Of a stretch of 64,000 bases of DNA, positions 54,806-63,940 are shown piece after piece; positions within the stretch are counted from its first letter, which is position 1, and every line of letters starts with the position of its first letter. The DNA is from Oreohelix idahoensis. Its lineage: Eukaryota > Mollusca > Gastropoda > Stylommatophora > Oreohelicidae. The stretch is taken from the NCBI GenBank assembly GCA_024509875.1, contig JAMPIV010012245.1, positions 1-64,000 on the forward strand, given 5' to 3'. The notes under the pieces are model-generated. The model saw only the letters and a list, made by a program, of their open reading frames with translations, searched no databases and was not told the DNA's origin. Both the position numbers and the translations under genes were made by a program.

Positions 54806-55205
54806 CTACATCTGGATCTTTAATTTGTCATACGTATTTTTCATGGAACCCGTCAGGTCCCGTCCCTTAGAAGCTTTATAATGAGGACTTTTCTTCCTAG
54901 AATCATCACTCACAAATCGACCACTACCAATTTTTTTCTGGGGTTTGTCTCCCCACTTTAGATTGCTTATGAGAGATCTTCGCTCTCTTGTCTGTTCTTC
55001 CAGTTTATATAAGTCTGACCGAGGGATTGTCATCTTATCCTGGGTAAAATTTCTTCTTGTACTCTTCGCATAGTGGCCATGTTAATCCATTCAAGTGAAG
55101 ACTGGGTGTGAAAAGGGGGCTCCCATTCCACTTTGTCTACCCGAGTATAATTAGTTTTCCTTTCAGGCCTAAGTTGCCCCGTGGCGTTTCTAGGTCCTGC
55201 ACATA
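54806..55205 (-). other. Unrelated open segment where integrase core should be
   Basis: Between the integrase zinc domain and the GPY/F domain there are only about 450 bp. In two overlapping minus frames they read LRPERKTNYTRVDKVEWEPP, FHTQSSLEWINMATMRRVQE and EILPRIR (to 55,030), then MTIPRSDLYKLEEQTRERRS, LISNLKWGDKPQKKIGSGRF and DLTGSMKNTYDKLKIQM (55,033-54,806). None of it shows the D-x-D-x35-E integrase core or its hydrophobic strands. The composition looks like genuine coding sequence with a single frameshift at the AGATGACA overlap. I cannot identify the source; a captured host fragment is one possibility, and a highly diverged linker is another. Confidence 0.45.
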
Positions 55206-55499
55206 TTTTCCCTTTGTGGGTGTTCCCTCATGAAATACGCCACATGCTTCTACAAAGTTTTCAACATCGACATTTACGTCGGGCCAATAGTATTTTCGAG
55301 CAATCTTTTGGCAGATGGTACCGACTTTCTCATGGTCACCATCTTTTCCAACATGTAAGCTCCTTATTAAGTTTGCCCTATATATCTTGGGAAGAACTAA
55401 CTGTCCGTGACCAGTGGATCTAGTTCCTGTCTTCCTGTATAAGAGTTTGTTCTTCATGAAATATTCCCCCTTGCTCGGAGGTGTGTGGCATTTGGGCAA
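55137..55499 (-). CDS. Integrase zinc-binding (H2C2-like) region, partial
   Basis: Minus strand: GEYFMKNKLLYRKTGTRSTG, QLVLPKIYRANLIRSLHVGK, DGDHEKVGTICQKIARKYYW and PDVNVDVENFVEACGVFHEG. The pattern LLHxxxxxGHxG-T-x-I-x-x-x-YYWPxxxxDV-xFVxxC-x-x-C is the integrase N-terminal zinc domain that precedes the catalytic core. His, His and the first Cys are present; the last Cys is replaced (CGVFH instead of CxxC). This is an enzyme part that organises integrase multimers. It lies upstream of RT, unlike standard Gypsy. The frame starts within the linker shared with the preceding protease frame (overlap 55,420-55,499), so a frameshift near 55,490 joins the two. Confidence 0.8.
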   Translation of the reverse strand: MPKCHTPPSKGEYFMKNKLLYRKTGTRSTGHGQLVLPKIYRANLIRSLHVGKDGDHEKVGTICQKIARKYYWPDVNVDVENFVEACGVFHEGTPTKGKYVQDLETPRGNLGLKGKLIILG

Positions 55500-55880
55500 T
55501 TTTTTTAAAACATGGCTTGAGTGTCCTATCCTCAGCCTGCGCCTTCCTCATCTCCTCTGGATGAGCATTTATAGGTTCACCTTCTTCCTCCTTCTTCTGT
55601 GACCTGGTCTGCACTGTCGCCGTGATCACAGGTTTCTCGGGATTCCCCAAGAAGACGTATCTACACCCCAATATCAGAGGGTAGATTGGTTCATCTATCA
55701 CTGCTGCTCTGATTTCTCCTTCCACATAGCGAGTTTTCACCGTTATCCTTGCGATGGGAAGTGTCATGAGTGGTATGTCCTTAGTCGCCCCCTTGTATTT
55801 CCACTGTTTCTGTGGTATACTGACTTGGGTCCACTAGGCTAGACTTCACAACTGAATCATAATCCAAACCTGTATCATAA
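55420..55880 (-). CDS. Retroelement aspartic protease, split by a frameshift
   Basis: The protease begins at the end of the gag frame: VICNGVTIRCLYDTGLDYDS with the active-site DTG. It continues in the next frame from 55,790: GATKDIPLMTLPIARI, YVEGEIRAAVIDEPIYPLIL and GCRYVFLGN, which has the ILG motif near the protease end. A G5 run at 55,788-55,792 (CAAGGGGGCGAC) is where the frame breaks. With four G the frame would be continuous, so a recent one-base insertion is more likely than programmed frameshifting. The protein would cut the gag-pol polyprotein. A Lys/Glu-rich linker (TRSQKKEEEGEPIN) follows, then AEDRTLKPCFKKIAQMP before integrase. Confidence 0.8.
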
Positions 55881-57241
55881 AGGCACCTTATGGTGACCCC
55901 ATTACAAATAACATCCTCACAAACTGGGGGGTGATAAGGTTCCTGTTGTCCATTAGGATTAACCTTTAATCTTCGCGTCCCCGACTTCATTGCAGCAATG
56001 TTTGAAGGTTTCCTTCTACAAAATTCGGTGTTATGGTTATCCTTCTTGCACCATTTACACCATCTTTTCCCTTGGTTCAACGGTTTTCTTTCATTGAACT
56101 TCTGGTCATTGAACTGTGAGTTTCTGTCGCGATAGTCATTTCTTGGCCGCTCAAAGTTTGTCCTACCTTTATTTCCCTGCTCTCTATTATCAAATTTATT
56201 AAATTGCTGTGGAGCTTTAAAATTGTCTATGTGCTTCTTTTTAGCACCACTTACCTCTGCCTGGGCTGCCTGATACCTCTCAGCAACATTTAAAATTTCC
56301 CCCAACTTCTCTGCACCTTGTTCCATGAGAAATTTTCTCATGTCTGGAGCCATGGACTCTCTCAATTGCTCAATCATGATCATTTCTTTAAGGTCTTGGG
56401 TCTTCCCCAGAGCCGTCCATTTCTCCAAATAGGTTTCTAGTCTAGCAGAGAATTGGTGGTATGTCTCCCCAGACAACAGTTTGGCATTTCTAAATTTCTT
56501 ACGATAAAATTCACCATTCTTCTCGTACCTTAATAACAAAGCCTGCTTTAACATGTCATAATTGTCTTGGTCTTCCCTGTTCATTTTAGCAAATACTTCA
56601 TAAGAAGTACCCCTCAATCCCTGTGATAGCTTTAAACTCCACCTCTCTCTCTCTAACCCATATGTAGTAGCTAATAACTCAAAACGTCCTAGGTACCCCT
56701 CTATGTCATCGTCTTTTTCAACAAAATGGTCTAAATGAAACCCCATAGCTGAGTTTGAGGCTCCCATACTGGGCGTAGCATCCGAGGCAAAAGGGCTGGC
56801 ACCATTTTCAGGAGCCGGGCCTTGTAATTCCAGCTCCCTTAGTCGTAATTCGTGCTCCCTCTGCAACCTTCTATCTTCTGCCTCCCTTTCGGCAGTCAAC
56901 CTTTTTTCTTCTGCCTCCCTTTGCTGTCGTTTTTCTTCTGCCTCCCTTTGCTGTCGTTTTTCTTCTGCCTCAATCTGCAGCCTCTTAGTCTCAGCCTCTA
57001 ACTTCTTCTCTTCAACCAACCTGTCAGACTCCAATTTTCTTTCAGCCTCTTTTTCTAATCTCCTTTCTTCCCGTTCAATATATTTATCACATTCAGCCGT
57101 TACGTATTGAATTAAAATTTGACCATCCATTCCCATCTCCTTCGCAGTGAGCACAGCAGCTGATCTAAATTTTGCCAGCTCCGCCATACTTTTTAGACAA
57201 TATAATAATATACAAGATAAATCTCTAACCAGTAAATACAC
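55781..57241 (-). CDS. Gypsy gag (capsid with SCAN-like region, zinc knuckle) running into protease
   Basis: 486 codons; the likely start is the internal MAELAKFRSAAVLTAK at 57,187, since the first 18 residues are hydrophobic and read into the leader. Residues about 50-150 form a long charged coiled coil with an exact repeat (EAEEKRQQR three times). Residues about 165-310 are a helical capsid domain: HFVEKDDDIEGYLGRFELLA, WSLKLSQGLRGTSYEVFAKM, YDMLKQALLLRYE, TYHQFSARLETYLEKW and LRESMAPDMRKFLMEQ. The capsid C-terminal part of Gmr1-like elements is the reported source of the vertebrate SCAN domain, and this region has that character. A zinc knuckle CKWCKKDNHNTEFC (CX2CX4HX4C) precedes the protease DTG. 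It forms the particle that packages element RNA. Confidence 0.92.
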   Translation of the reverse strand: MYLLVRDLSCILLYCLKSMAELAKFRSAAVLTAKEMGMDGQILIQYVTAECDKYIEREERRLEKEAERKLESDRLVEEKKLEAETKRLQIEAEEKRQQREAEEKRQQREAEEKRLTAEREAEDRRLQREHELRLRELELQGPAPENGASPFASDATPSMGASNSAMGFHLDHFVEKDDDIEGYLGRFELLATTYGLERERWSLKLSQGLRGTSYEVFAKMNREDQDNYDMLKQALLLRYEKNGEFYRKKFRNAKLLSGETYHQFSARLETYLEKWTALGKTQDLKEMIMIEQLRESMAPDMRKFLMEQGAEKLGEILNVAERYQAAQAEVSGAKKKHIDNFKAPQQFNKFDNREQGNKGRTNFERPRNDYRDRNSQFNDQKFNERKPLNQGKRWCKWCKKDNHNTEFCRRKPSNIAAMKSGTRRLKVNPNGQQEPYHPPVCEDVICNGVTIRCLYDTGLDYDSVVKSSLVDPSQYTTETVEIQGGD

Positions 57242-57430
57242 TAAGTACTTCTTATGACTATAGTCTAACCAATTCTAACTAACCAGTTAACTAATTAATT
57301 ATTACTGGCTGTGAAGATTCACCAACTTTTATCTGCAGGGACACTTTTAATTTTAAAGGGAATTTTACAATTTATTTCCCTACTTTTATTTCTCCCACCA
57401 GGAGATCCTAATATTACTGTTGGGCTAATT

Positions 57431-57449
57431 ATCCCTGGACAAGACCCCA
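57431..57449 (-). promoter_or_regulatory. Primer-binding site of Gypsy element
   Basis: The minus strand reads TGGGGTCTTGTCCAGGGAT, starting 5 nt after the 5' LTR. It resembles the proline-tRNA primer site (TGG-GG-CTCGTCC-GGGAT) with a few differences and one extra base. Which tRNA is used is uncertain. Confidence 0.6.
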
Positions 57450-57454
57450 ATTTA

Positions 57455-59059
57455 TGTAGTGGTGTTTGATGGTGTTGTATGATGTTGATATTACTAAATG
57501 TAATTGTATGAGGCCAGCTGTGAAGGCTCCTGAGATAAAATGTAGTTGAGAATTGTCAGAAGGCCTTTCTTGCTACCACTACGACCTCACACTTAATTTT
57601 TTTTTAAATGAATGTGGCTACGTAAAGTGTCTAGGGTTATGATATGTAGTGTGGTGTAATAGGTTATAGATATACCCACAGATATTTAACAAGACTAATA
57701 ATATTAATAAATGTTAAAATACACTGAACTAACTCACGTGTGTAAAATTTTTTTGATAGAATTATATTACATTTATTTTGTTCTGGATCAATTTTTTAGG
57801 TTGACCAGAACTTAAAAGGATTTAGAGATTATGAAAGAAATGCATGGAATATTATATCATAAATGCAATAGTGTACATATATATGTACTATCCTAGTTAG
57901 TTTTATTAAAATGTTCTAGTAGTCATCTACTTGGGAGGATAGTTAATGTTTGTGCTGTTGGGGTGGCCTCATCACACCTGTCTATATTGACTACACAGTG
58001 TCCAGAAAATGGTGGGAATTTTTATGAGGGTATTAGTACTACACAGCGTTGGTGAATGTCCAGCAGACCAGAGGCTCACTCATCTTGTAGTTGTAGCTCT
58101 GGTGCTGAAATCAGGTGGTCCCACCTCTCCGTGCTGGCGGGCAATAATGGTGGTCTCTGTCACAAGTACTGCACAGATACACTCGAGTAAAGTCACCAAC
58201 TGAATAGACACTGCTTGGTTGACAACAGAAACTCACAGCTCAGATTATGAATAAATAACACAGAATTGCTAGCAAAACTCAGCTGAGCTGCTGGCTATAG
58301 TATGGCGTCCCTAAACTTCTTTCCCTTTCTTTCATATGGAAATCACCACACTTTAAAATCTGTGTCTATCACTGAACAACTGTTGAGAAATGACCCCAAA
58401 TCCGCGTCTAAGCGCCGACAATATGCTTGTCTGTGGCCAATCACTGCCTAGGTTTATTTGAATTTCAAATTTCCTACACTAAAGTCATTTCAGTCATGCT
58501 TCAGTCAAGTATGGATGTTTATCTGTTAGTCTGTCCGTCTCTACTTGTGTTTCTACAAAATGTACTTGATTTTTGAACCAACCTTTCTCTCCCCTCCAAA
58601 ATTTTGTCGTTAAAAGTTATTTTTAGACACAGCCACCACAATATCCCGTCTCTTCCATACTAAGTAGATTTGAACACCTGCGTCTCGAGGTCGTGTTTTT
58701 TTGTGCAAAATAGCGACACTTTTAGATTCAATACAGTCTGTCGATGATGTGAACAACACTGTCTTTTGTCATTATCTTCAATATTATCTATCCGTCTGTA
58801 AAATTAAGAACATATTATTTCACTGCTCAGAATAGGCCATCCGGCCAGCTAATTTTTATATTCCTAACATTAATATTAAGAAAAAAGTACTTTTTAAATT
58901 TTGTAATATTCCAAACATCTGCGTTTTAGCCGCTGAATTCAAATCAAGGGCTTGGTATTGCAAAAGCGTCCAATAAATGACTGTGGCGTAACATATCTAT
59001 GGTCCCTTCTGTCGAGTTGCTTACTTTTTATGTCAACTTGGGAAACGTGACTTTTCTCC

Positions 59060-59096
<37 letters not shown>

Positions 59097-59340
59097 TCCC
59101 CCCCCCCCCCCCCCCCCCAATTGCGTCTCCTTAGCCTTTCTAGTCTCACGCAATCTTTCCAGTCATATTTTTTTCTTTTTATCCGCCGTTCCCCTCCTGT
59201 CTAGCGAGTCAATTTTTATGGAGGGTGATGACCCGCGGTCTGGGCGATCATGTACATCAGCAGCCTACGCATTATGTTTTTATCCTTAAATGTTATCTTT
59301 GGAGGTATTTCACCGTTGTATCTCTGTCAATTTCACTACA
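57455..59340 (-). repeat. 5' LTR of Gypsy element, 1,886 bp
   Basis: Same termini as the 3' LTR (TGTAGTGG...CACTACA). It is 54 bp longer, almost all of this due to a poly-C tract at 59,062-59,118 (one CTCC interruption), where the other LTR has only seven C. As the upstream LTR on the minus strand it should contain the promoter; I cannot place it. Confidence 0.95.
59062..59118. repeat. Poly-C tract in 5' LTR
   Basis: About 55 C with a single TCCT interruption. The other LTR has a C7 run at the matching position (52,608-52,614). Either a post-insertion expansion or an assembly artefact. Confidence 0.95.
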
Positions 59341-59631
59341 CCATATACATTTTTTTATTTCATATTTATTTATCTCCCACTCATTCTGTCCCTTATTATT
59401 TCCAGTCCCCACTTTTATCACGTTGGGTAGTTTATTTTCCGGTTTCGTTTTTTAGTTTCTTAGTATGCATTGTGTACATCCGGCGGCGGAAGTCGCTGTC
59501 TGTTCAGCCACGCACTTATCAACAGGACAGCGATTTTGATAGAATTTCGGTTCTTGCCTTCAGGGAAGTACCCAGTTTTTATTTTATTTAGTTTTTATGT
59601 GTCCTATCTAGCCTTCACTTTCTTTCCTTTC

Positions 59632-59662
59632 CTGACGAAGGCCTTGTGGCCGTAACGTAGAC
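59632..59662 (+). ncRNA. Decayed hammerhead-like motif in PLE-1, right copy
   Basis: CTGACGA, A, GGCC-TTGT-GGCC, GTAAC, GTAGAC. Identical to the left copy at 45,890-45,920, including both altered core strands. Confidence 0.4.
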
Positions 59663-59729
59663 TATTTTCTTTGTCCTTTGTCCTCGTAAGAAGAATCACC
59701 TTTTTTCGATTTTTTTTCAAACCCATCCA

Positions 59730-60435
59730 TCGTATTCCACGTCTTACCGCAGTTCCCCTCCACTTCCTCGAAGAAACCTTTGACGTCTTGAGCGTCTGAG
59801 GAAGATTCTGTTCTGAAAAAATCATATGGTCCACTTTTAAGTACAGCTCGGACAGATTAATCAATTTAAGTGTCCCAAACAATCGCGCCTCTGGCGATCA
59901 CACTGCCGCGCGGGCCTTCGTGAGATAGACGAAGAAAACGTGAGTACTCAAAATTTGATTATTCTAAGGGAGGTCTCAAGGCTAAAACGTTTGTGTCTTT
60001 TTTTGGGGGGTTTTTTTTAAGCGTGTTTCGGGTGAAATCCTCCTTTACTCTCTTTTACAGTAAGAATGTTATGATAAAGTAACCCGTCAAAACATGACGG
60101 AACATAACTATGTTGTGTTCTTCCTGCTGCATGTCCTGATGAAGGCACTAATTCTCCTGTGGTTATTTCATTCTTTTCCGTTCTAATTCAGTTCACTGGA
60201 CCTTTGTAGTCAAACTTACCGTAACTGGCGGTCTATTCATCATAACAATAACATGTAACAGCCTGCTGTTCTTTTAATGGGTGTTCAAGTTAGCTTTCAC
60301 GGTGCAGTGCGCACATTTTTCATGCTTTTACAAAAAGGAGGCGAGTTTTTTTTTTTTTTTTTTTTCATTGCTTCACACGTTTTAATAATAAGGCAATTAG
60401 TATATATGGGATTTCGTCAACGGACACCAGCGGTT
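59730..60435. other. No recognised gene
   Basis: Unique sequence with short T and G runs (for example 60,000-60,018 and 60,348-60,365). Confidence 0.4.
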
Positions 60436-60439
60436 GGTC

Positions 60440-60562
60440 TGTCTCTTTCATTCTAGACGTCTATCTCTCACTCTTCCAATCAGCTCAAAGTCTGTCCGTG
60501 TCATCCTCATCCTCTTCATGTCTGTCTCCAACTCTCTTCTCCATTTGTCTGTGACAGGGCGA
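60440..60562 (-). mobile_element. LINE family A tail fragment
   Basis: The minus strand reads ATGGAGAAGAGAGTTGGAGA, CAGACATGAAGAGGATGAGG, ATGACACGGACAGACTTTGA, GCTGATTGG, matching the tail at about 6090-6150 (ACATGGAGAAGTGAACTGAA, AGCAGACATGAAGTGAATGA and onward). The fragment is short and broken and is not expanded. Confidence 0.55.
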
Positions 60563-61427
60563 GAAAGGGATAAATAAAACGTTCTGTGACAGGGTGAATT
60601 TTGTAGCTATATCTTCTATCAAAACTCTTCTGTTGTGTTACTGGCGACCGCCAGAGATGGTGATTACAGATATGAATTGTAATATAACCCAGGTGTTCAT
60701 AGGAGACGCGTACTGTTTTTATTGATGCGGGCTGTAAGATCGTCGTAAATATGGTAACATTTTACTCTTGATTACCTGATGTAAACAAAGATCACTGGCT
60801 ACTGACGCTCAGGAAATAAGATCAAGCTGGTGTAAATATGAATGAATACTTTTATTTAATGTCTACACACTTTGATAACTTCAATCGGGTTCATAAGTAC
60901 ATATTTGTCGTGAGTTGGTCTGTGTCACAACACAGCTTCTGAATAATCCTGAGTAACTCTGACCAAACCGTGTGCCACACATTGTAGAAATTGTATGATA
61001 CACTAGCCAATGGACAGACTTCCGTATTCGTCTGTTTACTACAGCCTTGGACAGGCAAAATGGCCAGTCCTCATTTGTGCAACCGAGTGAAGGATGCAAA
61101 TTAATTACATACGTAGAAAAGGAGTACCAATTGGAAGAGGTTTCTAATTCTACAACAGGAATGTTACTTTAGAGGTAGGTGTAAAGACTTCCACGAAAAG
61201 TAGTTTATTAAGAGAGATATATTGAGTGAAAAGGCCTCGACACATCAGGTTAGTCCCTAATTTAGGTGTTTAAAATATGCATAGAATAAATTGCACTTAA
61301 AAAACTAAAAGATTTTTATCTAGGAAGATAAAGATTAATTCAGGGTATATAAAAATTCAAAACACAGCGAGCAGGGAAAGAAGGGTTACAGTTGTATTAA
61401 CAGTCGTTTGTGTGTGCTTGATATGAT

Positions 61428-61472
<45 letters not shown>

Positions 61473-61930
61473 TATGATTTGCTATTGATTCACTACAGTG
61501 TGTTAGTAGGTGCGTAGACGTGTTTCTGCAACCATTGTGTAATTTCTGAAGGACTTACCCGCCTGGGTACATTCAAATTAAATTGAGAAAGATAGCAGAA
61601 TTGTGTCTGTAGGTTTGGAAAAGCTTTTAAAGAAATATTTCTTGAGGAAATGGGACACATGCCTGGAATATAAGAAAGAATGACAGAAATTGTTTTAATG
61701 TATGGATCAAGGTATTACTTAGTATTTTATACTAGACCAAATCATTGTATGGAGGAGGATCATGGACAGATGGATCTAACTAATGTTTTAAAAGGAAAGT
61801 GAACTGGATGTGGGTAGTGCTGGTATATATTGTCCTGTGCATTTGCTAGCACATTATCTGACACTGTCTATCGTCCCCACCTAGTATGATAATGGAATAG
61901 TGATGGACCATATAGGGGTTACGTTTATTT
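60563..61930. other. No recognised gene
   Basis: AT-rich unique sequence with an (AT)n run at 61,433-61,468. If the exon candidate at 61,940 is real, this would be intron. Confidence 0.4.
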
Positions 61931-61939
61931 TTGTTTCAG

Positions 61940-62083
61940 GTTCTATCCTGACAACTACAAAAACTTTATAGAGTCATCCACCTCTGCTGGACTCTGTTGT
62001 GCAAGTGCCCTTGTGATTAACAGGGCCAGATACCCAGCTTCCTCTGCCTGGAGAAATTCAAAATACGTTTTCGTCCATGGCAG
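61940..62083 (+). CDS. Candidate internal exon of an unidentified host gene (144 bp)
   Basis: A strong acceptor (TTTATTTTTGTTTCAG) ends at 61,939 and a good donor (GGCAG/GTGTGT) follows 62,083. The enclosed 144 bp are open in one frame, offset by one base from the acceptor: FYPDNYKNFIESSTSAGLCC, ASALVINRARYPASSAWRNS, KYVFVHGR. 144 is a multiple of three, so the exon is symmetric (phase 1-1) and could be skipped or shuffled without frame loss. The residue composition is that of a normal globular protein, unlike the repeat-derived frames in this window. I cannot identify the family. No neighbouring exon was found within the last 2 kb of the window or in the unique region upstream. It could be chance. 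Confidence 0.35.
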
Positions 62084-63107
62084 GTGTGTGACCGATCTCT
62101 AAACACAAGATAAGTGGCAAAACAAAGACACTGATCAGCGTATCCAGATTATAAACCCCATATTAAAAGACAAGATAATAATACAGATTCAAGTGAAGGA
62201 TGAAAAGTGTGGACATAACTTTACCCAGTACTAGCTTCACAGTCCAGTAATAGTGACATAATTTAGTGGTAACAGATAATTGTTCTTTAAAAGGAGAAAA
62301 TCAATCTAAGTGATATCCTTCAACAAAGTGAATGACTTTTGAGATTATTTATTATTTTTCAATGTTTATTGATTTCATGGTGTAAATGTATTTGATTTCA
62401 TTTAAAGTCTTCCTAACCGAAAAGAGAAACGGTATAGGTTAAATAAATTGTAAATATTTATCAACAGCTTTACTTACTTATTAAAGTTGAGTTTATGTTA
62501 TTGTTGATAAATAATTTTATTAATACCCCTAGCAGAGACCACAACCACAACAACAATAACAAATAATAATAAATCAAAGGAGGATCGTGAGAGGGAGCCC
62601 ATAGGGATTCAGGAAAATACATTAACATCATACCTGGAAACTTATACAGCTTGACCCAACCTTTGATGTCCATACACCCTTACTCTTTTCAGAGAAGGGG
62701 GTATTTCTTATAAGACCAGACTCTTAGCTGGCACTATCCTGGTATCAACTGATACAACTTTTTGTCCAGGATACTTATTAATTTCAATACCATCTGAACC
62801 TCTCGCGACAATATTCTTGTGTGGTATACTAACTAGTCATTCCATGAAATATCACAGAGAAAATCAGACTTACAAGATGGTAACAACAAACTGACTTCGC
62901 TCATCCCATGCTCAACAACAACTCACTTAACCCCCTTCTCTCAAAACAATCACTTCCGTCCTAACTACTGGGCAATTCTACCAGAAGTTTTGATGACGTC
63001 ATTTATGAACACTATGATTAAATTACTTATAGGACTTGTGGCTAGTGTTATTTACTAACTAGACATGTTCAAATACTTAGTGTTTAAATCTTGCTTAAGT
63101 ATTCTTT
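62084..63107. other. No recognised gene
   Basis: Unique AT-rich sequence; a CAACAA-rich stretch lies at 62,545-62,575. Confidence 0.4.
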
Positions 63108-63412
63108 ACTCTAACTCTAATTTTTTTTTTTTTTTTTTTTAACCAGCGGCACTTAGGCTTTCAGCCCTTCGGCCCAATGACATGTCATTGCGAGGCTGGG
63201 GAACCTGAGGACTTTCCTTCCAACCCGGTCAGGAGCTTCGCTCCTTCCCATCCACAGAGGGTTTATCACAGGAGCCGTTCAGGCTATTCAGTCAAATTTC
63301 CGGCCGTAAACATTTCTTCAAACGCCGACGCCCGGGTTTGAACCATGAACACCTGGTCGCCAGTACAACGCCGAAGCCATTACACCAGCGCGGCTCCCAC
63401 TCTAACTCTAAT
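63108..63412 (-). mobile_element. SINE family G, copy 2, with 14-bp TSD
   Basis: The element is 63,122-63,398 on the minus strand (poly-T on plus at 63,122-63,140). It is flanked by ACTCTAACTCTAAT at 63,108-63,121 and 63,399-63,412. The body has the same length as the copy at 9857-10118 and differs at about four positions (for example CACTTAGGC against CACTTTGGC, GTTTATCAC against GTTTCTCAC). A-box-like and B-box-like motifs are intact. Confidence 0.93.
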
Positions 63413-63429
63413 AAGTGGCAGCACCTTAG

Positions 63430-63940
63430 TGCTAATCCGACGTAGTAGTCCATACTGTCACATGTCCTTTGATTTCCGTCTACCTCTCTTAGCATTGGTA
63501 TGCCATAATAAGGACTGCCTGGTGATATTATCAACAGGATTCTTCATTGTGTGTCCTATCCATCTCCAGTGTTGTCTTCTCATTTCTTGTTCCACTGGCG
63601 CTTGCCTGGTTCTAGCTTACCGGGAATCGAACCAGGACCTTCCGAACGGCCCCCAACCCCTAGCCACGGGAGCGAATCGCTACTATCCTCTCTGCCAGCT
63701 GGGCACTACTAAACAATAGTGCTTCGCCGACAGAGGTCTAGCACGATACTCCACGTAACCTGGATATGTACCTAAGGACGACCCAGACTAATTATAGACG
63801 CAATCACTTCTGCAGTTTTACCATTAAAATCTTTGCATTCTACCCAAGCACGCATTTATGAATCTGTGACTTTTTGGTTGTTTGTTTGTTTATTTGTTTG
63901 TTTTGTTTTTGTTCTCCATGTTTCAGAGAATCATCAAAAT
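63430..63940 (-). mobile_element. LINE family A fragment, interrupted
   Basis: Minus strand: RTRQAPVEQEMRRQHWRWIG, HTMKNPVDNITRQSLLWH and RGRRKSKDM occupy 63,612-63,445, with a single unexpanded 36-bp module. The upstream LINE part resumes at about 63,817-63,935 (ACAGATTCATAAATGCGTGC region, LKHGEQ-like, with a (TTTG)n run). The stretch 63,613-63,816 replaces the intervening segment and contains a tRNA-like sequence. Confidence 0.75.
63613..63735 (-). mobile_element. tRNA-derived SINE or tRNA-like sequence inside LINE A
   Basis: The minus strand reads TGCCCAGCTGGCAGAGAGGA (A-box-like) and GTCCTGGTTCGATTCCCGGT (B-box GGTTCGATTCC), spaced about 60 bp apart. No other copy was found in the window and no clear TSD was seen. 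A genuine tRNA gene is unlikely because the arms do not fold into a standard cloverleaf by eye. Confidence 0.45.

Larger units (their letters stand above)
51005..59340 (-). mobile_element. Complete Ty3/Gypsy element with integrase before RT (Gmr1-like order)
   Basis: An 8,336-bp element on the minus strand. Order: 5' LTR (59,340-57,455), primer-binding site, gag with coiled coil and zinc knuckle (57,187-55,850), protease (DTG near 55,865), integrase zinc domain (about 55,420-55,220), an unrelated open segment (about 55,200-54,806), integrase C-terminal GPY/F domain (54,743-54,459), reverse transcriptase (54,250-53,600), RNase H (53,420-52,921), polypurine tract, 3' LTR (52,836-51,005). Normal Gypsy elements have RT-RNase H before integrase. 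The reversed order is that of Gmr1-like elements (Goodwin and Poulter). Frameshifts near 55,790, 55,490 and 53,035, plus the loss of the integrase core, make this copy defective. The LTRs differ by very few substitutions, so insertion was recent. Confidence 0.92.
49154..59729 (+). mobile_element. PLE-1, right copy: 5'-truncated, split by a Gypsy element
   Basis: The similarity to the left copy begins at ATTGTCGTCTGGC (49,154; counterpart 48,055), runs to 51,004, and resumes at 59,341 until about 59,729. Between these points sits the 8,336-bp LTR retrotransposon. The right copy is in the plus orientation, so the two PLE-1 copies face each other head to head and form an inverted repeat with arms of at least 1.85 kb. 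The sequence of the arms is nearly identical by eye. The 3' ends diverge from each other right after AACCCATCCA at 45,833 and 59,729. Confidence 0.92.

Noticed and set aside
55781..55800. Programmed frameshift between gag and protease
   Set aside because: The break falls inside the protease at a G5 run, and one base fewer restores continuity; a simple mutation is more likely.
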